This document shows positions 8,548 through 17,051 of a DNA stretch of 64,000 bases, one piece after another. Position 1 is the first letter of the stretch. Every line of letters begins with the position of its first letter. Under the pieces are notes generated by a model. That model was not told where the DNA came from. It ran no database searches and was given only the letters and a program-made list of their open reading frames with translations. A program made the position numbers and the translations under genes. Source of the stretch: Oscillibacter valericigenes (GTDB lineage: Bacteria > Bacillota > Clostridia > Oscillospirales > Oscillospiraceae); contig NZ_JACSNX010000003.1 in the NCBI RefSeq assembly GCF_016902445.1, positions 62,001 to 126,000 on the forward strand. The letters are read 5' to 3'.

Positions 8548-9723
8548 TTAATAGCACTTGCGGTAGATGGCCTCTTCGCTCTCCAGGTCGAAGGGATAGT
8601 AGGCGTTGGTCATCAGGCGCTGCTGGTTGGCCTCGACAGACAGGGGGAAGGCCTTGAAGTCCGCCTCGGTGAAGCCGCAGTCCCGCAGGGGACGCAGGGG
8701 CAGGATGCGCTGCAGCAGGGCGTTCATCTCGGGGATGGCGTCCTTGACCTCGCAGCCCAGGATGCTGGCCACCAACTCCTTGAAGCGCATGATCTCGCCG
8801 TCGGGCTTATGCTCGTCATAGTAGTCCATGATGGCACCGAACAGCATGTAGTTGCTCTCGCCATGGGGCACGTGATAGGTGCCGCCCAGGGGGAAGCTCA
8901 TGCCGTGGACCGGGCCGCAGCCGGCCTTCAGGAAGGCAATGCCGGCGTAGAAGCTGGCGGTGACGAACTGGTCCATATACTCGAACCGGGCATCCTGGCC
9001 CTTCTCGTCGATCAGCTTGAAGCCCTTCAGGATCATGTCCATGGCCTTCTCACTGAACAGCTCGGAGGTCATGGTCTTGCGATGGGGGCTCAGGAAGGAC
9101 TCGGTGGCGTGGACCAGCGCGTCGATGGCGGAGCAGGCGAAGGGCTTGTAGGGCAGGGTCTTCAGCAGCTCGGGGATCAGGCACACCTTGTTGGGGATGA
9201 TGTCGTCAGACACCAGGCCCAGCTTGGTCTCACCGCCGGTGAGCACGCCGTCCTTCTCGTCCTTGACGATGGCAACAGAGATGTTGGTGCACTCAGAGCC
9301 GGTGCCGCAGGTGGTGGGGATGGCGATGACGTCCTTCTCATGCACCACGGGGAACCGCTTGAAGTACAGGTTGTGGACCGTGTCGGGGCGCTTGCAGCCC
9401 AGCAGCTTGCACAGGTCCATGATGGCGCCGCCGCCCACGGCGATGACGCGGTCATAGCTGTCGTAGGGGATGGCGTCGTACATGACCTGGATCATTTCCT
9501 CGCTGGGCTCGCCGGCGCCGAACTTCTCCTGGAACACATAGTGGCACTTCAGCCCCAGATCCTTCATGAACGGGGTGTAGATGAACTCGTTGGTCAGCAC
9601 CACGTCCCGCTCGTTCAGCTTGAACTCCTCCGCCATCTGGGCGAAAGTCTGGAACTTGTAGACGGTGGGCGCAAAGATGATCTCTCTCTTGTCAGCCATC
9701 AGGGAAGCGGAAAAAGCATCCAT
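8548..9723 (-). CDS. 4-Hydroxybutyrate dehydrogenase-like iron-dependent alcohol dehydrogenase
   Basis: A 391-residue group III metal-dependent alcohol dehydrogenase. NAD-binding GGGAIMDLCKLL, CGTGSECTNIS, and the metal-site histidines in ALVHATESF, GPVHGMSF and YHVPHGESN are all present. From memory it matches the Clostridium kluyveri 4-hydroxybutyrate dehydrogenase closely (VLTNEFIY-PF, VFQEK-G-GEPSEEMI, QQRL--N-Y-PF near the end), much more than ordinary Fe-ADHs. The enzyme interconverts 4-hydroxybutyrate and succinic semialdehyde with NAD. Here it follows a split transketolase rather than succinate or CoA-transferase genes, so it may reduce another short aldehyde acid. Start at the ATG at 9723. 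Confidence 0.85.
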   Translation of the reverse strand: MDAFSASLMADKREIIFAPTVYKFQTFAQMAEEFKLNERDVVLTNEFIYTPFMKDLGLKCHYVFQEKFGAGEPSEEMIQVMYDAIPYDSYDRVIAVGGGAIMDLCKLLGCKRPDTVHNLYFKRFPVVHEKDVIAIPTTCGTGSECTNISVAIVKDEKDGVLTGGETKLGLVSDDIIPNKVCLIPELLKTLPYKPFACSAIDALVHATESFLSPHRKTMTSELFSEKAMDMILKGFKLIDEKGQDARFEYMDQFVTASFYAGIAFLKAGCGPVHGMSFPLGGTYHVPHGESNYMLFGAIMDYYDEHKPDGEIMRFKELVASILGCEVKDAIPEMNALLQRILPLRPLRDCGFTEADFKAFPLSVEANQQRLMTNAYYPFDLESEEAIYRKCY

Positions 9724-9798
9724 GATTCATGTCTCCTTTTCAAAATTGATTATGGTGATACAGGCGGGGCCACGGGGACCCCGCCGGGTATCCAAAAG

Positions 9799-10773
9799 TT
9801 ATTTGCGGGCGATGGCCTTCTTGACGGCGGCCACGATGTTGGCGGCACGCAGGCCATACTCATCCATCAGGAAGTCCTGGGGACCCACCTGGCCGAACCG
9901 ATCCTGCACGCCCACGAACTCCTGGACCGTGGGGGCGTTCTTGGCCAGGCAGTTGGCCACCACGGAGCCCAGACCGCAGGTGACGTTGTGGTTCTCGGCG
10001 GTGACGATGGCGCCGGTCTCCTTGGCGGCCTTGACCACCAGCTCCTCATCCAGGGGCTTCCAGGTGAACATGTCGATGACCCGGACGGAGATGCCCTCCG
10101 CCTGCAGGGCCTCATAGGCCTTCAGGGACTCGTCCACCATGATGCCGGAGGTGATGATGGTGGCCTGGTCCTTGTCAGACTCGTGGAGCACCACGCCCTT
10201 GCCGATCTCGAACTCGCTGCCCTCGCCGTACACCTGGATGATGCCCTTGCGGACGAACCGGGTGTAGGTGACGCCCTTGTCGATGTTCACCAGCTGGCGG
10301 GTGATGCTGGCCAGCTGATCGTAGTCGGCGGGATCCAGCACAGTGGTCTCGGGAATGGACAGGTACATGGCCGCGTCCTCCAGGGGCATGTGGGTGCCGC
10401 CGTTGAACGCGGCGGTGACGCCGGCGTCGGAGCCCAGCACGTGGACCGTCAGCCCGGCATAGGCGGCGGACATGTAGATCTGGTCATAGCACCGGCGGGA
10501 GGAGAAGGTGCCGAAGGAGTGGAAGAAGACCTTCTTGCCGGTGGCGGCGAGACCTGCGGCCACGCCGGCGGCGTTGCCCTCGGCGATGCCGGCCTCAAAA
10601 GCCCGGTCAGGGTAGTTCTTCCGCAGCTGCTTGGTGTTGATGCAGCCCATCAGGTCGCAGTCCACGTAGCAGATGGACTTGTCCTGCGCCATCATCTCGT
10701 TCAGTGTCAGAGCGAGACCATCCCGGCAGGCCCGGGAATCCTTTTCATGCTTTCCGATCAGTTTCACGTTCAT
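9799..10773 (-). CDS. Transketolase, C-terminal subunit
   Basis: A 324-residue pyrimidine-binding plus C-terminal half of a two-subunit transketolase. It contains the family segment EAGIAEGNAAGVAAGLAATG, with the glutamate that activates thiamine diphosphate, and HSFGTFSSRRCYDQI. Read-through extends further upstream, but the ATG at 10773 follows GGAGGGTGAG and begins MNVKLIGKHEKDSRACRDGL, matching family starts. It ends about 75 bases before the dehydrogenase. With the N-terminal subunit it transfers two-carbon ketol units between sugar phosphates. The pair is probably specialised, given its LacI-linked setting. Confidence 0.92.
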   Translation of the reverse strand: MNVKLIGKHEKDSRACRDGLALTLNEMMAQDKSICYVDCDLMGCINTKQLRKNYPDRAFEAGIAEGNAAGVAAGLAATGKKVFFHSFGTFSSRRCYDQIYMSAAYAGLTVHVLGSDAGVTAAFNGGTHMPLEDAAMYLSIPETTVLDPADYDQLASITRQLVNIDKGVTYTRFVRKGIIQVYGEGSEFEIGKGVVLHESDKDQATIITSGIMVDESLKAYEALQAEGISVRVIDMFTWKPLDEELVVKAAKETGAIVTAENHNVTCGLGSVVANCLAKNAPTVQEFVGVQDRFGQVGPQDFLMDEYGLRAANIVAAVKKAIARK

Positions 10774-10787
10774 GGATCTCACCCTCC

Positions 10788-11621
10788 TCAAGCGTTTTTG
10801 ATGTCTTCCAGAGCCTTCTCGGATGCGGCCAGCGCCTCGGCCCACTGCTCTTCATTGGGCTGAGAGGAGTGGTCGTGCTTGGGCTCGGCAAACGTGGCGC
10901 CCTTGCCCTTGCAGGTGTCCAGCACGATGCAGCTGGGCACGCCCTTCTTGGCATAGGCGTTCTGGATGGCATCGTAGATGGCCTTCACGTCGTGGCCGTC
11001 GATCTCCTGCGTATACAGGCCGAAGGCCTCCGCTTTCTTGGCAAGGCTGCCGTGGGCCAGGATATCGTCCGTGGGGCCGTCCAGCTGATAGCCGTTGTTG
11101 TCGATGAAATAGATGATGTTGTCCAGCTTGTGGGCATAGGCGAAGTGGAAGGCCTCCCAGACCTCGCCCTCGTCGGCCTCACCGTCGCCGATGACGCAGA
11201 ACACGTGGCTGTCACGGCCGTCGATCTTGTTGCCCAGGGCAGCGCCGGTGGCGGTGGAGGCGCCCTGGCCCAGAGAGCCGGTGGTCAGATCCACGCCGGG
11301 GGTCAGCTTGCGGTCCGTGTGGCTGGGGAAGTGGGTGTGGGGATGGTTGAGGGTATAGGCCTCTTCCATGGGATAGTAGCCCATGAGACCGAAGGTGGCG
11401 TAGGCCACGGGGCCCGCATGGCCCTTGGACAGGACCAGCCAGTCCCGGTCTTCCCACCGGGGATTCTTCGGATCGAACTTCATGACCTCTCCGTACAGGA
11501 CGGCCATCAGGTCCGCCAGGTCCATGGAGCCGCCCACGTGGCCGAAGCCCCGGGAGTGGATGACCTTCAGCGTTTCCAGCCGGATCTCAGCCGCCAGAAC
11601 TTTGCATTTCTTCTCGTTCAT
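10788..11621 (-). CDS. Transketolase, N-terminal subunit
   Basis: A 277-residue thiamine diphosphate-binding half. GSLGQGASTATGAALGNKI and the ThDP motif GDGEADEGEVWEAFHFA...DNIIYFIDNNGYQLDG (GDG through NN) are present, as are the phosphate/Mg-binding residues. It ends 14 bases before the C-terminal subunit, so the two are translated together. The start codon ATG at 11621 has only a weak upstream GGAAAG. It is the first gene of a leftward operon with the C-terminal subunit and the 4-hydroxybutyrate dehydrogenase-like enzyme, opposite the LacI regulator. Confidence 0.92.
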   Translation of the reverse strand: MNEKKCKVLAAEIRLETLKVIHSRGFGHVGGSMDLADLMAVLYGEVMKFDPKNPRWEDRDWLVLSKGHAGPVAYATFGLMGYYPMEEAYTLNHPHTHFPSHTDRKLTPGVDLTTGSLGQGASTATGAALGNKIDGRDSHVFCVIGDGEADEGEVWEAFHFAYAHKLDNIIYFIDNNGYQLDGPTDDILAHGSLAKKAEAFGLYTQEIDGHDVKAIYDAIQNAYAKKGVPSCIVLDTCKGKGATFAEPKHDHSSQPNEEQWAEALAASEKALEDIKNA

Positions 11622-12025
11622 GGGGAGTTTCTTCCTTTCCGTTTCTTAAATTGCACGCCGTGCACGCCGCGCGGCGTGGAATCAGCGGGGAGACAGCATC
11701 TCTCCGCAAAGGGAAACCGTTCATATGTGTACGCCAACAGAAATGGCAAGAATACCACTTCCGCTTCAGGATATCACAAAAAGAAAAAATTTAAAAGGCC
11801 TTTCTTGGGAAAAACAGGGTTTTTCAGAGGCAAATTCAACCCTCCAAACAAAAATCAGAGGATTGAACAATATTATCGAACAAAAATGTGTGATTTGCAC
11901 AAAAACAAATCCGGCTTTTTCTATATTTTACCCCAAGTTCCTATAGCACGTCAACCAACGTTTCGTTTTTCACAAGGAAATTTCCGCCGGGATCCGGTGC
12001 CGCAGCGCCGTTCCGGATGTAAAAA

Positions 12026-12046
12026 GGGCGGAAAACGTTTGCGCCC
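12026..12046. promoter_or_regulatory. LacI-type operator candidate O1
   Basis: GCGGAAAACGTTTGCG centred on CG, about 90 bases before the -35 of the regulator gene. It shares GGAAACGTTTGCG with the second site, allowing one base of spacing difference. The position suits control of the divergent transketolase operon. Confidence 0.6.
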
Positions 12047-12132
12047 TACGGGAAGATCCGGACCAAAGAAAAGATCGGATGTCTGCACTGCTGAAATCGC
12101 AGATTTTATCTGGAAAATTCAGAGAAATTTCA

Positions 12133-12161
12133 TTGACAAGGATTCAAAAATTCGATATTCT
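12133..12161 (+). promoter_or_regulatory. Promoter of the LacI-family gene
   Basis: TTGACA (12133-12138), 17 bases, TATTCT (12156-12161). Confidence 0.75.
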
Positions 12162-12205
12162 AAAGAAGCAAGAAAACGCAAATGTGTTTTATTTTTTCGA
12201 GAAAT

Positions 12206-12220
12206 GCGGAAACGTTTGCG
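12206..12220. promoter_or_regulatory. LacI-type operator candidate O2
   Basis: GCGGAAACGTTTGCG, nearly palindromic about CG, lies between the -10 and the start codon of the regulator gene, as expected for autorepression. Confidence 0.65.
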
Positions 12221-12255
12221 AAAATCCTGACTTTGATGCAGAAAGGCGGTGCGAG

Positions 12256-13260
12256 ATGAAGAGCGTCACGCTGAAGGATGTGGCCCGGGCGGCAGGAGTC
12301 TCCTATTCCACCGTCTCCCGTGCCCTTTCGGACAGCCCGCAGATCGGGCAGGAGACCCGGGAGCGGATCCGGCGGCTGTGTGACGAGATGGGCTATACGA
12401 AGAACTATATCGCGCGCTCCATGGTCATGAAGAAGACGGACCTGATCGGACTGGTGGTCCCTTCCATCGACAACCACTACATGTCTGAGCTGGCATATTA
12501 TGCGGAGGTCAGGGCACAGGCCAGAGGCTACAACATCATGCTGTGCAACTCCGCGCCGGATCTCCGGCAGGAGCGGACGGTGGTCCAGCTGCTGGTGAAC
12601 CGGCAGGTTGACGGGATCCTGATCGTCCCGCAGGAACACCATAGCTGCGAGGACCTGAAGCCATACGCGGATCAGGTGCCCATGGTGTTTCTCAGCGAGG
12701 ATCTGCGGGACCAGCCCCAGAGCTGTGTCACCACAGACAATGCCCGGGGTGCCTATCTGGGCGTGGAGTATCTCTACAGCCTGGGACACCGGGACATCCT
12801 GTATTTCGGCCGGCGTCGGGCCGTCACCCACCAGCTGCGGGCGGAGGGATACCTCCAGGCCTGCCGGGACATGGGGCTGACGCCGCGGGTGGTGGACAGC
12901 AGCTTCTCCCGCTCCTCTCCTGAGGGCGGATATGAGATGGCAAAGGAGCTCTTCCGGAAGCCCATCGACTACACGGCCATTTTTGCCTCAACAGATTCCA
13001 ATGCGCTGGGGATCATGCGGGCGGCGGACGAGATGGGCATTCAGATCCCGGAACAGCTGAGCCTGATGGGGTTTGACAACATCTCCGCCAGCGCCCTGTC
13101 GCGGATCGACCTGACCACAGTGGAGCAGTCCAAACGGGAGATGGCCACCCAGGCAGTGGACATCCTTCTGAACAAGATCGAGCGCGGAACCCGGGGATAT
13201 GTGCATCAGATCCTCATGCCCAGCCTGATCAAGCGCGGATCCTGCCGGATGGTGGGATGA
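12256..13260 (+). CDS. LacI-family transcriptional regulator
   Basis: A 334-residue regulator. The N-terminal HTH is MKSVTLKDVARAAGVSYSTV followed by SRALSDSPQIG, and the hinge leads into a periplasmic-binding-like sensor domain (LIGLVVPSIDNHYMSELAYY, then DGILIVPQEHHS and IFASTDSNALGIMRAADEMG). The ATG at 12256 is chosen over upstream in-frame ATGs because AGGCGG lies 7 bases before it and LacI proteins start directly with the HTH. It is divergent from the transketolase/dehydrogenase operon, with operator-like sites on both sides of its promoter. The ligand is unknown but is likely a sugar or sugar derivative. Confidence 0.92.
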   Translation: MKSVTLKDVARAAGVSYSTVSRALSDSPQIGQETRERIRRLCDEMGYTKNYIARSMVMKKTDLIGLVVPSIDNHYMSELAYYAEVRAQARGYNIMLCNSAPDLRQERTVVQLLVNRQVDGILIVPQEHHSCEDLKPYADQVPMVFLSEDLRDQPQSCVTTDNARGAYLGVEYLYSLGHRDILYFGRRRAVTHQLRAEGYLQACRDMGLTPRVVDSSFSRSSPEGGYEMAKELFRKPIDYTAIFASTDSNALGIMRAADEMGIQIPEQLSLMGFDNISASALSRIDLTTVEQSKREMATQAVDILLNKIERGTRGYVHQILMPSLIKRGSCRMVG

Positions 13261-13318
13261 GCGGGCACGGTCCAATTTCGGCGGCTACGCCGTTCAGCAG
13301 AAGGAGGAAGCAGCAGAT

Positions 13319-14047
13319 ATGAACGGATATCTTTACGATCCCCACACCCATACGGCAGAGACCAGCAAATGCGGCCACCTGCCGGCGGCGGAGGTGGTGG
13401 ACCGCTACGTGCGGCAGGGCTTTTCCGGCCTGGTGGTGACGGATCACCTCCACCCGGAATACCTGTCCCGGATCGACACGGACCACGACTGGAACAAGGT
13501 CATGGACCACTATCTCAGCGGCTACCGGGCCTCCAAGGCCCGGGGCGACGAGCTGGGATTCGACGTGATCCTGGGCGCGGAGCTCCGATTCCCGGAAAAT
13601 GACAACGACTATCTGGTCTACGGCATCGATGAGGCATGGCTCCGGGGAAACCCCTACATGTGCTGCATGAGTGCCCGGGAGTTCTTTCAGAAGTTCCACG
13701 ACCAGGTGCTGATCATCCACGCCCATCCCTATCGGGACGGCAACACCACCGTGTTCGAGGACGCCGTCCACGGGACGGAGATCATCAACGGCAATCCCCG
13801 GCATGACAACTACAATGACCGTGCCCTGGAGCTGGCCCGCCGCCATCCGGAGTACCTCCGTCTGGCCGGGTCCGACACCCACCAGAGCGGCGATGAGTGC
13901 CGGGCGGGCGTGCTCCTGCCGGAGCGGGTGAGGGACTCCTTTGCCTACCGGCGGATGATCGAGGCACATCGTTTCCAGCTGTGGGGACCGGAATTTTCGG
14001 AATTCGTCCGGGCGGACGAGGAAATGCGGAAGGAGGCCCGAAAATGA
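13319..14047 (+). CDS. PHP-domain metal-dependent hydrolase
   Basis: A 242-residue PHP-domain protein. The metal ligands expected for the family are visible: HTHTAETSKCGH near residues 9-20, VVTDHLHPE near 42, the E of GAELRFPE near 83, VLIIHAHPY near 134, and SDTHQSGDECRAG near 190. Such stand-alone PHP proteins hydrolyse phosphate esters (histidinol-phosphatase and related activities). The specific substrate is not known. It lies 58 bases after the LacI gene and overlaps the sugar kinase by 4 bases (ATGA), so it acts with that kinase and may belong to the LacI transcript. Confidence 0.85.
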   Translation: MNGYLYDPHTHTAETSKCGHLPAAEVVDRYVRQGFSGLVVTDHLHPEYLSRIDTDHDWNKVMDHYLSGYRASKARGDELGFDVILGAELRFPENDNDYLVYGIDEAWLRGNPYMCCMSAREFFQKFHDQVLIIHAHPYRDGNTTVFEDAVHGTEIINGNPRHDNYNDRALELARRHPEYLRLAGSDTHQSGDECRAGVLLPERVRDSFAYRRMIEAHRFQLWGPEFSEFVRADEEMRKEARK

Positions 14048-14922
14048 GCACCTTTGACACGCTGATCATCGGCGAGGTGGCGCTGGATACGAATGTGGAC
14101 TATGACGGCACCACGGTCCAGGCGATTGGCGGCGCCGTTTACTACTCCGGCTTTGCCGCCGCCAACATCGGCCACAGGACCGCCGTGCTGCCCAAGGCGG
14201 ATATGACGGCGGAGGAGCTGCGGGCGGCCTTTGCCCAGGCTCCCAACGTCACGGTGTATCCTCTTCCCAGCAGGGCTTCCTTCGTGACGAAGAATGTCTA
14301 TCACACACCGGACCGGGAGCGGCGGACCTCCACGGTGTCCAGCATGATCGACCCCTACCGGCCGGAGGAGATCCCGGCGGTGGACGCCGCCGTCTGGCAT
14401 CTGGCGGGACTGGTGAGGGGCGACCTGCCCAATGAGCTGATCCCCTACGCCGCAAAGCATGCCCAGGTAGCCATCGACGTGCAGTGCATGCTGCGCTGTG
14501 TGGAGAACGGCGGCATGGTGTACCACGACTGGGCGGAGAAGAAGGAGCTGCTGCCCTATGTCCGCTTCCTCAAGACCGACGCGGCGGAGGCGGAGATCCT
14601 CACCGGCCTCACGGACCGGGCGGAGGCGGCCAAACTGCTGTACAGCTGGGGCGCAAAGGAGATCATGATCACCCACAACTCCGAGGTGCTGGTCTACGAC
14701 GGCAGGGAGATCTACACCTGCCCCATCCGGTCCCGGAACCTCTCCGGCCGCACAGGGCGGGGAGACACCACCTTTGCCGGGTACATCAACGAACGGCTCA
14801 CCCACGATGTGCCAACGGCCCTCCGCACGGCCACGGCGCTGGTCTCCCTGAAGATGGAGACCCCCGGCCCCTTCCTGGGGACCCGGGCGGATGTGGAGGC
14901 ATACCAGAGGGAATTCTTCTGA
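14044..14922 (+). CDS. PfkB-family carbohydrate kinase
   Basis: A 292-residue ribokinase-fold kinase. The substrate-binding glycine pair is in AIGGAVYYSGFAAANIG, and the C-terminal signature is SGRTGRGDTTFAGYI, where the aspartate of GRGD is the expected base. The alanine of the usual GAGD is arginine here, seen in a subgroup of PfkB proteins. The ATG overlaps the PHP gene stop (ATGA), indicating translational coupling. The pair suggests a phosphorylation/dephosphorylation branch of a polyol or sugar; the substrate cannot be told from sequence. Confidence 0.85.
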   Translation: MSTFDTLIIGEVALDTNVDYDGTTVQAIGGAVYYSGFAAANIGHRTAVLPKADMTAEELRAAFAQAPNVTVYPLPSRASFVTKNVYHTPDRERRTSTVSSMIDPYRPEEIPAVDAAVWHLAGLVRGDLPNELIPYAAKHAQVAIDVQCMLRCVENGGMVYHDWAEKKELLPYVRFLKTDAAEAEILTGLTDRAEAAKLLYSWGAKEIMITHNSEVLVYDGREIYTCPIRSRNLSGRTGRGDTTFAGYINERLTHDVPTALRTATALVSLKMETPGPFLGTRADVEAYQREFF

Positions 14923-14930
14923 GAACAAGA

Positions 14931-15142
14931 GAAAGCACCGCTCCGGCGGTGCTTTCAGCTTGGCGAAAAAGTCTTTTCGCCAAGCTGCCTGCGTTTTTCA
15001 GAACTTCAAAAAGTTCTGAAAAACGGTTGATGGAAAGCGAAAGACACCCTTCCTGGGTTTCTTTCGCAGCTATCTTCCTTCCCGTTTTCCCGGATTTCCG
15101 GGTTTATTGACAGTCTGAAAGCACCGCTCCGGCGGTGCTTTC
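14931..15142. repeat. Array of six hairpins with an identical hairpin at each end
   Basis: In about 210 bases between the kinase gene and the next gene lie stems at 14931-14956, 14956-14987, 14993-15024, 15037-15067, 15089-15102 and 15117-15142. The first and last are identical 26-base copies (GAAAGCACCGC stem, TCCG loop). The second and third have perfect 14-bp stems. No coding sequence is present. The first hairpin probably ends transcription from the kinase; the rest resembles an intergenic repeat element. Confidence 0.8.
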
Positions 15143-15146
15143 TTCC

Positions 15147-15176
15147 TTGACAGGGGGGATTTTCCCCGGATATAAT
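15147..15176 (+). promoter_or_regulatory. Promoter of the 15213-15611 gene
   Basis: TTGACA (15147-15152), 18 bases, TATAAT (15171-15176): both hexamers perfect, immediately after the hairpin array. Confidence 0.85.
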
Positions 15177-15212
15177 AAAGGCGGCCAAACATGGGGCAAG
15201 GGGGGTGAAGGG

Positions 15213-15611
15213 ATGCGGAAGAGCATTGTGGTACTGATCGTCGCAGTATTGGCAGCGGCGGCCGGGGCGGTGATGCTGTCCCTGTCGGCCCCCGTGCTGG
15301 ATGAAGACGTGGAATACCAGCTCACCTCCCTTTATTACCGCGGGGAAGAGATCTTGTCCCAGGTGGACGAGGACGAGGTGCTGGACCTGCTGGAGGGCGC
15401 CACCCGCGGCCTGATCTCCCGGGGCGGGCTCCCGGCCCACGCCTTCCAGGATCTGGTGGAGGTGAATCTCTCCGGCGGAGAGGAGACGCTGCACGTGGTC
15501 CTCTCCGCAGAAGACGGGCTCTTCGCCGTCTATCAGGATGCAGACTGGAGCTACAGCATCCGGGAGGGCGAGGCGCTGGCCGCCGCGGTGCAGGCGCTTC
15601 TGCCCGCATAA
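15213..15611 (+). CDS. Small exported or membrane-anchored protein, paralogue of 31052-31450
   Basis: No known family recognised. A 132-residue product starts MRKSIVVLIVAVLAAAAGAV, an uncleaved anchor or signal peptide, followed by an acidic extracellular domain (DEDVEYQLTSLYYRGEEILS). The ATG at 15213 follows GGGGTGAAGG. The order of features (N-terminal hydrophobic segment, E-Y, Y-Y, then a VD-E/D-V-LL segment, a VY-D strand and a final AL-V-ALLP) matches the protein at 31052-31450, which has the same length and promoter layout. It is followed by a strong terminator, so it is monocistronic. Confidence 0.75.
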   Translation: MRKSIVVLIVAVLAAAAGAVMLSLSAPVLDEDVEYQLTSLYYRGEEILSQVDEDEVLDLLEGATRGLISRGGLPAHAFQDLVEVNLSGGEETLHVVLSAEDGLFAVYQDADWSYSIREGEALAAAVQALLPA

Positions 15612-15626
15612 GCGGACTGAAGAGAG

Positions 15627-15661
15627 AGGCCCCCGCAGCTGTTGCTGCGGGGGCCTTTTTG
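15627..15661 (+). terminator. Terminator of the 15213-15611 gene
   Basis: 13-bp GC-rich stem (15627-15639/15644-15656), TGTT loop, then a T-run. It lies between convergent genes. Confidence 0.9.
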
Positions 15662-15666
15662 CGGCT

Positions 15667-17031
15667 TCAGACCTTGGCTGGCTGCATCCGGGCCATCTGC
15701 CGCAGCACATACAGCTGGGTGGGGATCGCCACGGCCAGCGTCAGAAGGTCCGAGACGGACTGGGACATCTGGATGCCCAGCAGCCCCAGAGGAGACAGGG
15801 ACAGGATCCACACCAGGGGAATGAAGAACACGCCTTGGCGGGCCATGGCGATGAACGTGGCGGGCACCGTCCGCCCGATGGTCTGGAGCATCATGTTGCT
15901 CATGGTGATCCAGCCCTGGAAGAAGAAGGTGACGCACTGGAACCGCAGCGCCACAGTCCCGATGGAGATGACCTCCGGGTCGTCCCGGAACAGGGCGATG
16001 AGCTGGGGCGCGAAGACGAATCCCACCGCGCCGGCGGCCAGCAGGAAGACGGTGGCCACCTTCACGCAGAACCAGAAGCCCTCCCGCACCCGGTGGTACA
16101 GCTGGGCCCCGTAGTTGAAGCCGCACACCGGCTGGAAGCCCTGCCCGAAGCCGATCATGGCGGAGGCACCGAAGGTGGTGATCCGCTGCACCACGCCCAT
16201 GGCGGCGATGGCCGCGTCCCCATAGGGCATGGCCGCGTGATTCAGGCAGATGGTTGCAACGCTGGCCAGACTCTGCCTGGCCAGCGAGGGCAGCCCGCCC
16301 TGGATGATCAGCTTGAAATAGGACCACTTCAGCTGAAAGCGGGAGAACTGGATGTGCAGATTCCCGCCCCGGGTGCAGCCTGCCAGCAGCAGGCAGAAGC
16401 TGGCAAACTGGCTGATGATGGTGGCCCAGGCGGCACCGGCCACGCCCATGTCAAAGGTGAAGATCAGCAGCGGGTCCAGCCCGATGTTCAGCACCGCCCC
16501 GCTGACGATGCCGATGGTGCCGTAGATGGCGTTGCCCTGGAAGCGGAGCTGGTTGTTCAGCACCAGGGAGGCGGTCATCCACGGGGCACCCAGCAGGATC
16601 ACGCCCAGATAGTCCTTGGCGTAAGGCAGAATGGTGGGGGAGGAGCCCAGCAGCGTAGCCAGCGGCGTCAGGAAGATCTCCCCCAGGATGCAGATGGCAA
16701 GACCGGTGAACAGGGCGGTAAAAAAGCCGGTGGCCGCCATATTGGAGGCTTCCTCCATATGGTGCTTCCCCAGCTCCCGGGAGATGAAATTTCCGCTGCC
16801 ATGGCCGAAAAAGAAGCCGATGGCCTGAATGACTGCCATCATGGAGAACACCACGCCCACAGCGCCGGTGGCGGCATTGCTGCGCAGCATCCCCACAAAA
16901 AAAGTGTCCGCCATGTTATAGAAGGCGGTGACCAGCATGCTGATGATACAGGGAACAGCCAGCTGGGAGATCAGCCGGCCCACAGGCTCTTCTGTCAGCT
17001 GGTGAAATTTCTGCTCCTGCTTTTCGTCCAT
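15667..17031 (-). CDS. MATE-family efflux transporter
   Basis: A 454-residue protein with about twelve hydrophobic segments and the MATE hallmarks: PVGRLISQLAVPCIISMLVT at the N-terminus and NMADTFFVGML in helix 2. Half-repeat similarity is seen around AVPTQLYVLRQMARM. It exports cationic drugs or metabolites using Na+ or H+. It starts at the ATG at 17031 after CAGGAGG. The promoter region contains a TATAAT flanked by a long inverted repeat (17052-17094), which suggests control by a MarR- or TetR-type repressor not encoded next to it. Confidence 0.92.
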   Translation of the reverse strand: MDEKQEQKFHQLTEEPVGRLISQLAVPCIISMLVTAFYNMADTFFVGMLRSNAATGAVGVVFSMMAVIQAIGFFFGHGSGNFISRELGKHHMEEASNMAATGFFTALFTGLAICILGEIFLTPLATLLGSSPTILPYAKDYLGVILLGAPWMTASLVLNNQLRFQGNAIYGTIGIVSGAVLNIGLDPLLIFTFDMGVAGAAWATIISQFASFCLLLAGCTRGGNLHIQFSRFQLKWSYFKLIIQGGLPSLARQSLASVATICLNHAAMPYGDAAIAAMGVVQRITTFGASAMIGFGQGFQPVCGFNYGAQLYHRVREGFWFCVKVATVFLLAAGAVGFVFAPQLIALFRDDPEVISIGTVALRFQCVTFFFQGWITMSNMMLQTIGRTVPATFIAMARQGVFFIPLVWILSLSPLGLLGIQMSQSVSDLLTLAVAIPTQLYVLRQMARMQPAKV

Positions 17032-17051
17032 GGATCGGCCTCCTGACAGCG

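Larger units (their letters stand above)
11622..12255. promoter_or_regulatory. Long AT-rich divergent control region between transketolase and LacI gene
   Basis: No gene found in 634 bases. The middle is markedly AT-richer than the flanks. It contains the lacI-side promoter and two operator-like sites (listed separately), and a GC-rich palindrome CACGCCGCGCGGCGTG near 11661. The transketolase promoter must also lie here but I could not single out one convincing hexamer pair. Confidence 0.7.

Noticed and set aside
8533-12230. Very long rightward open frames opposite the dehydrogenase and transketolase genes
   Set aside because: Antisense shadows with leucine/valine/glycine-biased translations and no domain motifs.
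14931-15142. Possible CRISPR array
   Set aside because: The repeats are palindromic hairpins of different sequence; only two are identical and there are no regular spacers.
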